Notes: a model not told the origin generated them from the sequence alone. DNA of 64,000 nt from Synergistaceae bacterium (GCA_017470485.1 JAFUYQ010000013.1:1-64000); one strand, 5' to 3'; shown: positions 36,759 through 46,168, counted from the stretch's first letter. Program-made: numbers and translations.

Positions 36759-39137
36759 ATGAAGAAAAAATTGTTGTTGTTGTGCGTTCTGGCGTTCACA
36801 GCCGGAACTGCATCAGCGGACGCTCCTATTGCTCCGTTCACGCTCTCGCACCTTGCTGCGAATCCGCCGCTGGTATTCGGTGCTGCTGATGACGCGCCCC
36901 TTCCGTCCTCGTTCGATCTAAGGAAGCTGGGAGTTGTCCCTCCTGTCAAGAATCAGGGAGACTGGGGAACTTGCTGGTCATTCCCGGCGATAGGCGCAAT
37001 GGAGACTAACTACCTCATGCAGTTGAGCAATGACACGATTCAGAGAGACAGCGCGGTCGGCTCAACCTCGCTTGACGTTGACCTGTCGGAATTGTATGTG
37101 GCTTGGTTCGTCAGAAGCGGTGATGTCAGGAAAAAACTTTTCAGCACCGTAGAAAACGACAAGCTCGTCAAACACCCCAAGCCTTCGCAAGTCCTCAAGG
37201 GCGGCTACAGCACTATGTCAACCGCGTTGATGACCAGAGGCGAAAACTGGGGGCCCGTAACCTCTAAGGCTCTCTCCTACGTCGGGTCAAAGGCAAGCGC
37301 GGACAAACTCGCCGAGATAGGGAAACATGACGCTTATCCGACAGTTCTGAGGCTTGTTGACGTTTCGTACTTGGGATTCAAGTCAAACATAGAGGATTAC
37401 ATGTATCGGGGCGGCGAGGCAAGCAGAAACCAGCTTAAACGCCTCATAATGGAAAAAGGCGGCGCGGCTGTCTCGTACAATGACGTTTACGACACAAGAT
37501 TCTACAGCGAGGACACAGGGGCTTACCTTTACTCCGGTAAAGTTCAAAGCACACATCAAGGCGACGCTGATAACCTGCTTCCGCAGAACACTAATCACCT
37601 TGTGCTGATTGTAGGGTGGGACGATAATTTCTCAGCCGACAAGTTCAGTTCTGCCGACAGACCCTCAATTAACGGAGCATGGCTCGTCCGCAACTCATGG
37701 GGAGATGACAGCAGGAAAGAAGGCTATTTCTGGATGTCATACGAGCAGTTCTTCTCTGACGGAACCGCTTTCACCGTTGCTAACACGAAAGCTAATCTCA
37801 AGACATACGGCTATGATGATTTAGGCTGGTGCGGAACATACGGTTACGGTTTGACAGCGTCGGCGGCTAACGTCTTTCAGGCTACCAGCACGACTGAAAA
37901 GCCTGTCGAAGTCGGTTTCTACACCACTGACAACAATGCTTCAGTTGACATAAGAATCTACCGTTACGAGCTTCACCCGGCGTGGGGCGATGACGAATAC
38001 GCGGACGGCAGACTTTCAGCGGACATTGAGGGCGGCACTCTCATAGCCAGACACACTGCGACATTCCCTTACTCCGGCTACCACACTATTAAATTCGATG
38101 ACTCTGATTATGCCGGCGGCTTCACCTCACTGAGCAGAGGCGACTATTTCGCTGTTGTCCTGACCGCAAAGAACCCGACATACGCTCACCCCATCGCCAC
38201 AGAGGAAAGGACGAACGGCAACTCTGATTACGCTATAGCTTTTGACGGCGAGACATACCTTCTTGACGATGAAGGAAACTGGACAAACGGCGCGTCATTC
38301 ACGTACAGGGACAGCGGACAAAACAACGCTCTCATTCACCTGCCTGCCAACGCCTGCATAAAAGTCATGTCCGAATACACCGGCGCGAAGAACCCTGAAT
38401 CTGATGATGACAGCGGCAAATCAATTGATAACCTTTACGTTGACAACATGCCCGTGCCCACAATCCCAAAGGGAAGCGTAAACAAATACGGCGACACCGA
38501 CGCTGATCTGATTGGAACGACAATATCCCACACTGTTGTTGACAACAACGGCAATAAGATTCCAGAGGGAACATCAATCGACGTTTTCCTGCTGTACGAA
38601 ATCGAGTTCAACGAGGAAACTAAGCAGAACAGTTCGGAGTACGGCTACGCTCAGCCTTCTGATGAAATCGACCCGATGTACCCCACCGGCTACAGACCTT
38701 CAGGGTATTTCGTTTATGACGGTTTCTACTACCCGACTTATGTTGTGAGCGCGGTAACTGACAAGGACGGAAGAATCACTCTTGACGTGAACAATCTTGT
38801 CTCGCCTTATGACGGGGCTACGGTGGCTGTTCCGCAGGGACTGTACAGCCTTTTCTACACCGAAGCGGCGGACGAGGAGATGAAATTAATCGGTTTCATT
38901 GAGGGCATAGAGTTCACGAGCGCGAGCCAGCCTCAGTATGACGAGCCTGACAAAGGCAAAGTACCGGCCAAGAAATCAACTGACCCAACCCCTGCCCCTG
39001 TTGATCCTGTTGACCCGACACCCGAAGGCGGAATAAAGGTCGGCGACGGAACGAAGGGCGGCTGTGATGCCGGTGTCTCAATCTTCGGAAGCCTGATAGT
39101 TTCGGCGGCGTTGCTCACGCTCAAGAAAAGGAAGTAA
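36759..39137 (+). CDS. Secreted papain-family (C1A) protease with lectin-like domain and Synerg-CTERM
   Basis: A 792-residue exported cysteine protease. Signal peptide at 1-20; then a short spacer and the catalytic domain with Cys72 in KNQGDWGTCWSF, His280 in NTNHLVLIVGWDD and Asn312 in LVRNSWGDD. No long inhibitory propeptide is present. About residues 350-530 form the lectin-like domain that accompanies C1 proteases in this phylum (GYGLTASAANVFQA at its start). After a beta-rich region comes a Pro/Asp/Thr linker and the C-terminus GGCDAGVSIFGSL plus hydrophobic helix and KKRK, the Synerg-CTERM sorting signal. It is followed 3 bases later by a second Synerg-CTERM protease gene. Confidence 0.9.
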   Translation: MKKKLLLLCVLAFTAGTASADAPIAPFTLSHLAANPPLVFGAADDAPLPSSFDLRKLGVVPPVKNQGDWGTCWSFPAIGAMETNYLMQLSNDTIQRDSAVGSTSLDVDLSELYVAWFVRSGDVRKKLFSTVENDKLVKHPKPSQVLKGGYSTMSTALMTRGENWGPVTSKALSYVGSKASADKLAEIGKHDAYPTVLRLVDVSYLGFKSNIEDYMYRGGEASRNQLKRLIMEKGGAAVSYNDVYDTRFYSEDTGAYLYSGKVQSTHQGDADNLLPQNTNHLVLIVGWDDNFSADKFSSADRPSINGAWLVRNSWGDDSRKEGYFWMSYEQFFSDGTAFTVANTKANLKTYGYDDLGWCGTYGYGLTASAANVFQATSTTEKPVEVGFYTTDNNASVDIRIYRYELHPAWGDDEYADGRLSADIEGGTLIARHTATFPYSGYHTIKFDDSDYAGGFTSLSRGDYFAVVLTAKNPTYAHPIATEERTNGNSDYAIAFDGETYLLDDEGNWTNGASFTYRDSGQNNALIHLPANACIKVMSEYTGAKNPESDDDSGKSIDNLYVDNMPVPTIPKGSVNKYGDTDADLIGTTISHTVVDNNGNKIPEGTSIDVFLLYEIEFNEETKQNSSEYGYAQPSDEIDPMYPTGYRPSGYFVYDGFYYPTYVVSAVTDKDGRITLDVNNLVSPYDGATVAVPQGLYSLFYTEAADEEMKLIGFIEGIEFTSASQPQYDEPDKGKVPAKKSTDPTPAPVDPVDPTPEGGIKVGDGTKGGCDAGVSIFGSLIVSAALLTLKKRK

Positions 39138-39140
39138 TCA

Positions 39141-40643
39141 ATGAATAGAGCCGGAAAATTATTTCTGACTGTTATCGCTGCCCTGATGTTTTTCTCAGCT
39201 GGTTTCAAGGCTGAGGCATCAGGGCCTTTCAAAAATGAACTTTTGGGGCTTGATGGAGTTGTGTCAGTTGACGAGATTGTTCAGAGCGGAGATGTATTCT
39301 CTGAGAAGTATATAGCTTGGTTTGAACAGCCTATTGACTGGGACAGCCCCGACATCGGAACGTTTCTTCAGCGCGTTGAGATAGGTTTCAGCGGCTGGGC
39401 AAGCGTCAATGTTGTTCAGGTAAACGGCTACGGCCTGCGTCCCTCCAGATTTCCGCTTGACGACAGAAGCGCAATCGCGAAAATGTATAACGCTAATTAC
39501 GTGAACATTGAGTATCGTTACTTCTCGAAGTCAATCCCTGACGGCCTTTCGGAGGACAGTACGGCTCTGTGGCAGTACCTCAATAACAAAAACGCCTCGA
39601 ATGATTTTCACAAGATACTCAGCCAGTTAAAGAGAATATTATCGGGGACATGGGCTTTCACGGGAGGAAGCAAAGGCGGTCAGGCAGTCAATGTATTCTC
39701 GTATTACTACCCGAATGACGCGGACGTTTATGTCTCGTATGTAGCTCCGTTCTGTATCGGCACGGAGGACATGAGGGTTATGGACGCTATTTACACTTCG
39801 ATAGGCAACGAGCGTTACGGCGAGGCTCAGGCTCAGGGTTACAGGGACATGATGCTGAAGTTTCAGGTCGAGGCCATAAGAAACCGTGATTACCTTCAGC
39901 CTAGACTTTCCGATTTCAATTACTTCAATGATAATTCGCTTCGTCCGTTCAGAACGCCCGAACATCAGTTTGAATGGAACGTTGTTGATTTTGTCGGACT
40001 TGTCTGGCTGTACGATCATGAGTTTGCCTCTGTTGACGCTGTGTTGAAAATGCCTCATGAGACGAGCGAGGACAAAAAAATTTACCTTGACGCTATGGTC
40101 TCATTGATGGAGCCGTCGAAAGGATCGTATTCGTTATTCCCGTATGTGTATCAGGCTTACACCGAGAACGGAGCTTACGGATTTAACCTGAGCTATCTCC
40201 GCGAGGCTGTTGAACGCGAGGGGCTTTCGCTGGTAACGACGGAGGAAGAAGAAGTCAGCTTTGAGGCGAAAATGAATTTCACTGACGAACAGCTGAGGGT
40301 CTTCAAGTACGACCAGTCATTGAGAGATGAGATGTTAAACTGGACGCATACAACAAAGTCAAACGTCATAATGATTTACGGGAACTCAGACCCGTGGTAT
40401 TTCGCAAGGCTTCCAGATGTTGATGACAATCCGAACGTTCACATTTTCACGACATCAATGTCCCATGCGGCGAACATAGCCGGAATGCCGTCAGAGCAGC
40501 AAGCTGAAATTACTGAACTTCTCGACAGGTGGCTTTTATTGGGCGGCTGGTATCATAAATCAGGTTCGGCGAGCGGCTGCAATGCTGGTGTCCCAGTGAT
40601 GATGATTATGCCGTTGATGCTGTTTTTCTTAAAGAGACGTTAA
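39141..40643 (+). CDS. Secreted S37-type serine aminopeptidase with Synerg-CTERM
   Basis: A 500-residue exported alpha/beta-hydrolase that resembles Streptomyces S37 tripeptidyl aminopeptidase. Signal peptide at 1-26. The nucleophile is Ser177 in FTGGSKGGQAV; the likely Asp is in YGNSDPWYF and the His in TSMSHAANIAG near the C-terminal part. The end SASGCNAGVPVMMIM, hydrophobic helix and KRR is the Synerg-CTERM signal also seen in the upstream protease. The two genes are 3 bases apart, so endo- and exo-acting peptidases are probably made and surface-sorted together for peptide feeding. Substrate is inferred from family. Confidence 0.85.
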   Translation: MNRAGKLFLTVIAALMFFSAGFKAEASGPFKNELLGLDGVVSVDEIVQSGDVFSEKYIAWFEQPIDWDSPDIGTFLQRVEIGFSGWASVNVVQVNGYGLRPSRFPLDDRSAIAKMYNANYVNIEYRYFSKSIPDGLSEDSTALWQYLNNKNASNDFHKILSQLKRILSGTWAFTGGSKGGQAVNVFSYYYPNDADVYVSYVAPFCIGTEDMRVMDAIYTSIGNERYGEAQAQGYRDMMLKFQVEAIRNRDYLQPRLSDFNYFNDNSLRPFRTPEHQFEWNVVDFVGLVWLYDHEFASVDAVLKMPHETSEDKKIYLDAMVSLMEPSKGSYSLFPYVYQAYTENGAYGFNLSYLREAVEREGLSLVTTEEEEVSFEAKMNFTDEQLRVFKYDQSLRDEMLNWTHTTKSNVIMIYGNSDPWYFARLPDVDDNPNVHIFTTSMSHAANIAGMPSEQQAEITELLDRWLLLGGWYHKSGSASGCNAGVPVMMIMPLMLFFLKRR

Positions 40644-40651
40644 AACACGAA

Positions 40652-41026
40652 ATGGCTCCCGTGATTCTTAATGCTGATTCCTCAAATGCCTCAGAATTTT
40701 CAGGATTAAGGCACGGGAATTTTTTTTCGCCCGTAACGAGGAGCGATGAGGAGTTCCTTGAGGTCTTAATGTCGGGCAAGGGCAGTTCAAGAATAGAACG
40801 AATCGTATCGCAGGGGCATTCTTCACCGCCTGATTTCTGGTATGACCAAGACGAGTGGGAATTTGTTGCGGTCTTGGGCGGAAGTGCGGTTCTTGAGTTT
40901 GAGGACGGTATTGTGGAGATGAACGCAGGCGACTGGGTGATTATTCCTGAACATTGCAGACACAGAGTCGAGAGGACTTCAGAGGACACTCCGTGCGTAT
41001 GGCTGACGGTTTTCGGAAAGAGTTGA
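40652..41026 (+). CDS. Cupin-fold protein
   Basis: A 124-residue single-domain cupin. The first motif region is QGHSSPPDFWYDQDEWEFVAVL and the second GDWVIIPEHCRHRVER; histidines and Glu/Asp in both could hold a metal. The pattern FWYDQDEWEFV is common to a family of uncharacterised cupins. It starts 8 bases after the protease stop but has only a weak Shine-Dalgarno, so it may depend on translation of the upstream gene. Reaction unknown. Confidence 0.78.
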   Translation: MAPVILNADSSNASEFSGLRHGNFFSPVTRSDEEFLEVLMSGKGSSRIERIVSQGHSSPPDFWYDQDEWEFVAVLGGSAVLEFEDGIVEMNAGDWVIIPEHCRHRVERTSEDTPCVWLTVFGKS

Positions 41027-41072
41027 GATAAATTCATTATGGGGTGATGAGTGAATATTAAGAAAAAATTGA

Positions 41073-41145
<73 letters not shown>

Positions 41146-41167
41146 AAATATTGATTTGTCATTTTAC

Positions 41168-41244
41168 TGGCGCGCCCGGCAGGATTTGAACCCGCTGCCT
41201 GAAGATCCGAAGTCTTCCGCTCTATCCAGATGAGCTACGAACGC
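41168..41244 (-). tRNA. tRNA-Arg (anticodon TCG)
   Basis: Acceptor GCGTTCG/CGGGCGC with two G-U pairs, anticodon loop CTTCGGA, T-loop TTCAAAT, encoded CCA. Confidence 0.95.
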
Positions 41245-41252
41245 TTTATTAC

Positions 41253-41330
41253 TGGGGTGAGTGAAGGGACTTGAACCCTCAACCGCCGGAACCACAATCC
41301 GAAGCTCTAACCAATTGCGCTACACTCACC
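41253..41330 (-). tRNA. tRNA-His (anticodon GTG)
   Basis: Has the extra 5' G(-1) opposite C73, as tRNA-His requires; anticodon loop TTGTGGT; encoded CCA. Confidence 0.95.
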
Positions 41331-41346
41331 ATTTTCAGTTTTCTAA

Positions 41347-41423
41347 TGGCGCGCCCTGCAGGATTCGAACCCGCGGCCTACGGCTTAGAAGGCCGTTGCT
41401 CTATCCAGCTGAGCTAAGAGCGC
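41347..41423 (-). tRNA. tRNA-Arg (anticodon TCT)
   Basis: Acceptor GCGCTCT/AGGGCGC with one G-U pair, anticodon loop CTTCTAA, T-loop TTCGAAT, encoded CCA. Confidence 0.95.
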
Positions 41424-41435
41424 GTATTCACTTTA

Positions 41436-41512
41436 TGGAGCGGGAAACGGGATTCGAACCCGCGACCTACGGCTTGGAAGGCCATCGCTCTAGCCAACTG
41501 AGCTATTCCCGC
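41436..41512 (-). tRNA. tRNA-Gly (anticodon TCC)
   Basis: Acceptor GCGGGAA/TTCCCGC, anticodon loop CTTCCAA, encoded CCA. Confidence 0.95.
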
Positions 41513-41529
41513 ATATTCTTTTGTCATTC

Positions 41530-41607
41530 TGGTCGGGGCGAGAAGATTTGAACTTCCGACCCCCTGCTCCCAAAGCAGGTGCGCTAACCAGACTGCGCTA
41601 CGCCCCG
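41530..41607 (-). tRNA. tRNA-Pro (anticodon TGG)
   Basis: Acceptor CGGGGCG/CGCCCCG, anticodon loop TTTGGGA, encoded CCA. First gene of the six-tRNA cluster. Confidence 0.95.
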
Positions 41608-41630
41608 CTGCTCGCGTATCACGAAAAGTA

Positions 41631-41658
41631 ATTATAACTCCAACATCTGTTTTGTCAA
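41631..41658 (-). promoter_or_regulatory. Sigma-70 promoter of the tRNA cluster
   Basis: Perfect TTGACA (41653-41658), 16-bp spacer and perfect TATAAT (41631-41636) on the minus strand, 24 bases before tRNA-Pro. The best-matched promoter in the window. Confidence 0.88.
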
Positions 41659-41671
41659 TATCTTCTAAAAG

Positions 41672-41716
41672 AAAAATAACCGCCCTGAAGTATATCATGG
41701 ACACGGGCGGATTTTT
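41672..41716 (-). terminator. Intrinsic terminator of the SLC13-prpF operon
   Basis: Stem CCGCCC/GGGCGG (41680-41685 with 41705-41710) and a 19-base loop, with T-rich tails on both strands. It lies between the SLC13 gene and the tRNA promoter. Confidence 0.68.
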
Positions 41717-41749
41717 GTCCTGCTGATTTCCGGAAATATATCCTTCAAT

Positions 41750-43042
41750 CTACAGGTAAACAGGGTAGGCAACATACATGTACACGACCGTTATGATTAT
41801 CGTGATGATTGACAGCGGCAGGCCGGGCCTCACGTAGTCCATGAAGGTATAGCCGCCGGGCTCGGCCGCCATTGTCGTGGCAGGAAGCCCTATAGGAGTC
41901 GCGATAGCTATAGTGCCGGCCATTCTGAGGGTCATAAGCGCGGATTTAGGGTTCATTCCGATTGACGCGGCTATAGCCAAGACTACAGGTGTCAGCATTA
42001 TTATTGTTGCTGAGTTCGACATAACGTTAGTTATCGGAATAGCCACAAGATATATCATCAGGATTACGAACATAGGGCTTGCGTTCGCTCCGAGCGTCGA
42101 GTGCATGAAGTCAACAAGTATCTGCGAGGCTCCCGAAGTGTTCATCGCGTCCGACACAGGCACCATGCAGGCATACATTATTATTGCGCTCAGCGGAACA
42201 GCTCTGGTAGCTTCTTTCTCTGTCAGAAGGCCGGTCATTACGCAGAGAGTCGCCGCAATCATGGCCATTATTCCGACCGAAATGCCGATTTGATCCTCAA
42301 AGCACATCACCAAAATTGTGCCTATCAATATTGCTGTAGCTGTCTTGCGCTTCCAAGCCGGAATATTCGAGTAATCCTTCTCATGACCGTATGACGGGTC
42401 AAGCTCGTTATTCGGTTCTTCAGGCATGAGCTTGAAGCCTATCGTCGAGAGGAACACTGCGCTCACGAAAATAAGTATCAGGCATATCGGTGCAAGCTCA
42501 AAAAATGTCATCGTCTGACCGCCGCCCTGCTTTTCGAGAATTTCCTTGAGATACAGTGTTGAGTTTGAACCGACCGTAGTAATTCCGCCGCCGAAACACA
42601 CTCCTACAGCGATAGGGTACATCAGCTTACAGCGTCTGTAGTTCGTTGAAATCGAAATGCCCAGCGTCAGGGAGATTAAGAGCGCGGCGCACCCGTTGTT
42701 AGAGAGGAAACCTGAGATTACCCCTGAGAACACCACAAGCCAGAACACTAACACCCGTTCGGACTTTGCAATCTTCTTGAGGATAACGCCTATCTGTGCC
42801 GCCGCTCCTGTCCTGAACATTGCGTCCCCGACAATTCCAAGACCGGCTACAATCATGACATTGCCGCTGCCGAAATTCTTTAACACCGTTTTGCTGTCGA
42901 TGATACCTGCAAGATAAAGACTCAGGCAGATGAACGCCGCCGTAAACGGAATAGGTACTTTGCCGCTGATGAAGAAATACATTCCTATTATCAGAACTAT
43001 TAGCACGAAAAGCGCAGGGTGCATTATTGAAGCAATAGCCAT
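41750..43042 (-). CDS. SLC13/DASS-family anion transporter
   Basis: A 430-residue sodium- or proton-coupled carrier for di- or tricarboxylates or sulfate. About eleven spans; the paired SNT/SNN-type motifs that bind sodium and anion are visible as GFLSNNGCAALL near 120 and VMSNSATIIML near 345. It lies 12 bases after the PrpF-family isomerase gene, and a LysR gene is divergent from both. This suggests that the substrate is an unsaturated or tricarboxylic acid handled by the isomerase. Transporter class is firm, substrate inferred. Confidence 0.88.
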   Translation of the reverse strand: MAIASIMHPALFVLIVLIIGMYFFISGKVPIPFTAAFICLSLYLAGIIDSKTVLKNFGSGNVMIVAGLGIVGDAMFRTGAAAQIGVILKKIAKSERVLVFWLVVFSGVISGFLSNNGCAALLISLTLGISISTNYRRCKLMYPIAVGVCFGGGITTVGSNSTLYLKEILEKQGGGQTMTFFELAPICLILIFVSAVFLSTIGFKLMPEEPNNELDPSYGHEKDYSNIPAWKRKTATAILIGTILVMCFEDQIGISVGIMAMIAATLCVMTGLLTEKEATRAVPLSAIIMYACMVPVSDAMNTSGASQILVDFMHSTLGANASPMFVILMIYLVAIPITNVMSNSATIIMLTPVVLAIAASIGMNPKSALMTLRMAGTIAIATPIGLPATTMAAEPGGYTFMDYVRPGLPLSIITIIITVVYMYVAYPVYL

Positions 43043-43054
43043 CGTTATCCCTCC

Positions 43055-44176
43055 CTAGTCCCTGATGTAAAGTGTACCGTCCATGATTCTTCGGGCAGTT
43101 CTCTGTGAGGCTACCCCTTTGACCTCGCCGTCAACGATTGTCGGTATCATGGTTATTGTTCCGCTGGGGTGTCCGATTCTTACGGTTTCGGTGTCAATTC
43201 TTCCCAGCGTCTTCGCAATAATGCTCCCGTCAAGTTTTGACATAACGGATATTGCGTTCGCCGCTGTAAGCGGACTGGCCTTGTGGCACTTGAACACCGA
43301 TATAACCCGAACGCACATGTCAATCTTTGAAGCGTCAACGTGTTTTCCAGCAATGTCGGTATAGCTTGCCGGTGCGGAAAAGAATCCCACTTTAGGAACG
43401 GCAGGAGAATTGTCTGTTGCGTCCTTTAGGTCTTTGGCAAAACCCATCATGCAGGCTGCTGTTCCCCTGATCTTCTCCAAGAACTCGCAGGCCGCTTTGT
43501 TCGCGTTCACCTCATCGGGGAGTTCTGTACCCTTGAGGCCAATATCTTCAGCCCTGACCATAACGAGAGGATTCGAGACATCAATAAGTGTTGCCTCAAT
43601 CTTCCCCAAGCCGGAAATGTCCAAAACATCAAGGACGTTTCCAGTCGGAAGGAGTTTTCCCGTTTTAGCTCCGGCAGGGTTCAGGAAGTCAACATCAAGT
43701 TCAGCCGCTGTTCCGTCAATCCCTGCAATCTCGCAGTCCCCTTCAAGCGCGAATGTGTGAGTCTCAGGGTCAATGGGAACTGTAACATTGATGAACTTGT
43801 CGGTGTTTCGGTTGAGCATTCTGACGGTGGTAACGGGTTCGGTTACTGGTATCATGCCCTCCTCGACAGCGAACGGGCCGACAGCAGCAGTCATGTTTCC
43901 GCAGTTGGACTTGTAATCCACCTGAGACTTTCCGACTACTACCTGCCCGACAAGGTATTCAACATCTACATCGGGTTCTTCCGACTTCCAGACTATGACT
44001 ATCTTGTTGTTTGATGAGACTGTTCCGCCCAGACCGTCAATCTGCTTAGGGTCAGGGTCTCCCATTGCCTGAAGGAAAATCTTGTCCCACTCTGAACGCT
44101 CCGGGAGGTCTTTCCGTTTGAACATGCAGCCCTTGCTTGTGCCGCCTCTCATGAATACAGTTCTGAACTTGCGCAT
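43055..44176 (-). CDS. PrpF-family isomerase (aconitate or methylaconitate type)
   Basis: A 373-residue protein of the diaminopimelate-epimerase fold. The family start FMRGGTSKGCMFKRKDLP is present, and DYKSNCGNMTAAVGPFA near 95 holds the likely catalytic Cys, with GHPSGT near 340. Members shift a double bond in acids such as methylaconitate or oxalomesaconate. No prpB/C/D genes are near, so methylcitrate-cycle use is unlikely to be encoded here. It is co-directional with the SLC13 transporter and divergent from LysR, which reads as a small acid-use module. Confidence 0.88.
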   Translation of the reverse strand: MRKFRTVFMRGGTSKGCMFKRKDLPERSEWDKIFLQAMGDPDPKQIDGLGGTVSSNNKIVIVWKSEEPDVDVEYLVGQVVVGKSQVDYKSNCGNMTAAVGPFAVEEGMIPVTEPVTTVRMLNRNTDKFINVTVPIDPETHTFALEGDCEIAGIDGTAAELDVDFLNPAGAKTGKLLPTGNVLDVLDISGLGKIEATLIDVSNPLVMVRAEDIGLKGTELPDEVNANKAACEFLEKIRGTAACMMGFAKDLKDATDNSPAVPKVGFFSAPASYTDIAGKHVDASKIDMCVRVISVFKCHKASPLTAANAISVMSKLDGSIIAKTLGRIDTETVRIGHPSGTITMIPTIVDGEVKGVASQRTARRIMDGTLYIRD

Positions 44177-44227
44177 AATATAGAGTCCTCCTGTCGTGAT
44201 TATGTCTGTGGAAATTGTGATGGTTTG

Positions 44228-44255
44228 ATTTTATCCTGACTGCATTATGAAGTAA
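44228..44255 (-). promoter_or_regulatory. Candidate promoter of prpF-SLC13
   Basis: TTACTT (44250-44255), 16-bp spacer, TAAAAT (44228-44233) on the minus strand. The spacer to lysR (44177-44311) also has a CATAT...ATATG inverted pattern at 44260-44289 that could be a LysR site, but this is weak. Confidence 0.35.
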
Positions 44256-44311
44256 AATACATATATTTACATGAACAAATTTTCATATGCGGAGCGGAGG
44301 CGTTAAGCAGA

Positions 44312-45205
44312 ATGGATTTCAGACAAATGCGCTATATTGTGGAAGTCGCCGAGTGCCGGAGCGTAAGCCGTGCGGCAGATAATCTTCACGTCTCTCAATC
44401 AGCGGTCAGCCATTACATCAGACATGCTGAAGAAACGTTAGGCGTAAAACTCTTTGACAGGAAAGCTGCTCCATTAGCTTTGACCTACGCAGGAATGTGC
44501 TACGTTGAAAGCGCACGTAAAATTCTCGCCGAGAATGACCGGCTCACACGAGAGCTTCGTAGCATTACCGGCTACACACGCAAATTGATACGGATTGGGA
44601 CATCACGCGACAGAGCTTCATACATGCTGCCCAAGATACTGCCCGGCTTCATAGCAAAGTATCCGGACGTAAAGATAGAGCTTCACACGGACAGCGGCCA
44701 AAATCTCCGCGAAGGACTGCAAAAGGGACGGACTGACATTCTTCTGCTTCCTGATGACGGCAAAGAGTTAGCCCATAACATCAACACTCAAGTAATCTAC
44801 ACAGAGCCTCTTTTACTCGTAATTCCGGAAGGGTTCAGGCTCTCCCGTCCTGTCAATCCATCAGAGCTTGACGGTATGCCGTTCTTCATGCAGTTCCGCG
44901 CACACACAACACGTTCCTTCTGCGACGCTTACTTCCGCAAACATAACATAACCCCTCAGATACTTGCGGAGTTTCCGAGCAACATAACATGTTACCGCAT
45001 GGCTTCCGCCGGTCTCGGCTTGGCTGTAATTCCGGCAATGATTACAAATATAGCGAAACTTGAGGGCAATACAGAATTACTGCCCGTAGGACACACGTGG
45101 AATGTTCTGGCGTACTGGCGCAAAGATTCTTTTATGGGAGAGAGTGAACGTTATCTTCTTGATAACGCAAGGAGTGTTCTGCAAATTCAGAACGCTGCGC
45201 TATAA
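44312..45205 (+). CDS. LysR-family transcriptional regulator
   Basis: A 297-residue regulator. The N-terminal winged helix is clear: MRYIVEVAECRSVSRAADNLHVSQSAVSHYI split over 6-36, with the recognition helix after SQSAVS. Residues about 90-295 form the periplasmic-binding-like inducer domain. LysR genes usually sit divergent from the genes they control, here prpF and the SLC13 transporter, so the inducer may be the transported acid or a product of the isomerase. Target and inducer are inferred from position. Confidence 0.92.
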   Translation: MDFRQMRYIVEVAECRSVSRAADNLHVSQSAVSHYIRHAEETLGVKLFDRKAAPLALTYAGMCYVESARKILAENDRLTRELRSITGYTRKLIRIGTSRDRASYMLPKILPGFIAKYPDVKIELHTDSGQNLREGLQKGRTDILLLPDDGKELAHNINTQVIYTEPLLLVIPEGFRLSRPVNPSELDGMPFFMQFRAHTTRSFCDAYFRKHNITPQILAEFPSNITCYRMASAGLGLAVIPAMITNIAKLEGNTELLPVGHTWNVLAYWRKDSFMGESERYLLDNARSVLQIQNAAL

Positions 45206-45220
45206 GGCACTCAGGCCGCC

Positions 45221-46168
45221 TTACATCATTCCCTTAATCAGTTCCGCTAAATTTTCAGGGCTGTCATTCTCATTGAATATACGCCCGTTCCCTGAGAGCT
45301 TCACAAACTCAGCGGCATTCTTCGCCTGATGATTGTCCATTGCTCCCGGCCATGGGATTGCGACCGCCGGCATTCCCCACTTCAGAGCCTCCGAAAGCGT
45401 TGACCCCCCTGAACGGCACACAATGACATCACAGACCGAGTAAAACGGATTCATATCCCACTGAGCCGGAAGAAAATGCCGATTCCCCTCGTCATGTTTA
45501 TCTTTCGATGACAGGAAAAGAAATTCATACTCAGGGCATAATTCCGCAGACTTCCTCAAAATTTCATTGAGCGGCCCGCTCCCTAATGATCCCCCGATAA
45601 CTCCGACAATTTTCGCGCCCTCACGAACCTTCACGCCAAGAGCCTTTAATGCCTCATCTCTAGGAAGCCTCACGGGTTCGCGGACTGGAGTACCTGTGTA
45701 CTCGAAATCCTTTATCCCCTCGCAGACAGGCCAGCCCGTTATTATCTTCGCGCCCATTCTTGAGGCCATACGGGTTACTCGCCCTGCAACGGCGTTCTGT
45801 TCGTGGAGCGTTACAGGAATCCCCTTGACCTTCGCAATAATCAGCGGTGCAAATGATATATACCCTCCGAATAAATATATCTCGTCAGGTTTGAATGACT
45901 TTATGTATTTCGCCGTGAGCGATATTGAACGGAAGACATCAAGAAGCCTCGTGAAGATTTTTTTTACTGACCTAGTTCCCATCGGCGAGCCTGACAGCGG
46001 AAGCATTACAGGTTCAATTCCTGACGAACGGTAAATCGCTCCTTCAAGTTCACGCGAACCGCAGAGCCATGAGACAATATTGCCCTTTTCCTGAAGACTT
46101 TTTCCGAAAACTATAGCCGGAAATATATGTCCTCCTGTTCCGCCGGAGGCTATTAGAATTTTCTTCAT
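45221..46168 (-). CDS. murG: MurG, lipid II-forming GlcNAc transferase
   Basis: Adds GlcNAc from UDP-GlcNAc to lipid I, the last cytosolic step in peptidoglycan precursor synthesis. The 315-residue GT-B protein has the N-terminal loop ASGGTGGHIFPAI, the second GGSLGSGPLNE near 187 and the donor site CRSGGSTLSEALKWG with the hexose-binding DNHQAKNA near 285. It is about 40 residues shorter than E. coli MurG. The start overlaps the ftsW-like stop by 4 bases. Confidence 0.94.
   Translation of the reverse strand: MKKILIASGGTGGHIFPAIVFGKSLQEKGNIVSWLCGSRELEGAIYRSSGIEPVMLPLSGSPMGTRSVKKIFTRLLDVFRSISLTAKYIKSFKPDEIYLFGGYISFAPLIIAKVKGIPVTLHEQNAVAGRVTRMASRMGAKIITGWPVCEGIKDFEYTGTPVREPVRLPRDEALKALGVKVREGAKIVGVIGGSLGSGPLNEILRKSAELCPEYEFLFLSSKDKHDEGNRHFLPAQWDMNPFYSVCDVIVCRSGGSTLSEALKWGMPAVAIPWPGAMDNHQAKNAAEFVKLSGNGRIFNENDSPENLAELIKGMM

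Noticed and set aside
41261..41704. Open frames on both strands across the tRNA cluster
   Set aside because: They run through tRNA genes with clear cloverleaf structure and have no protein-family pattern.
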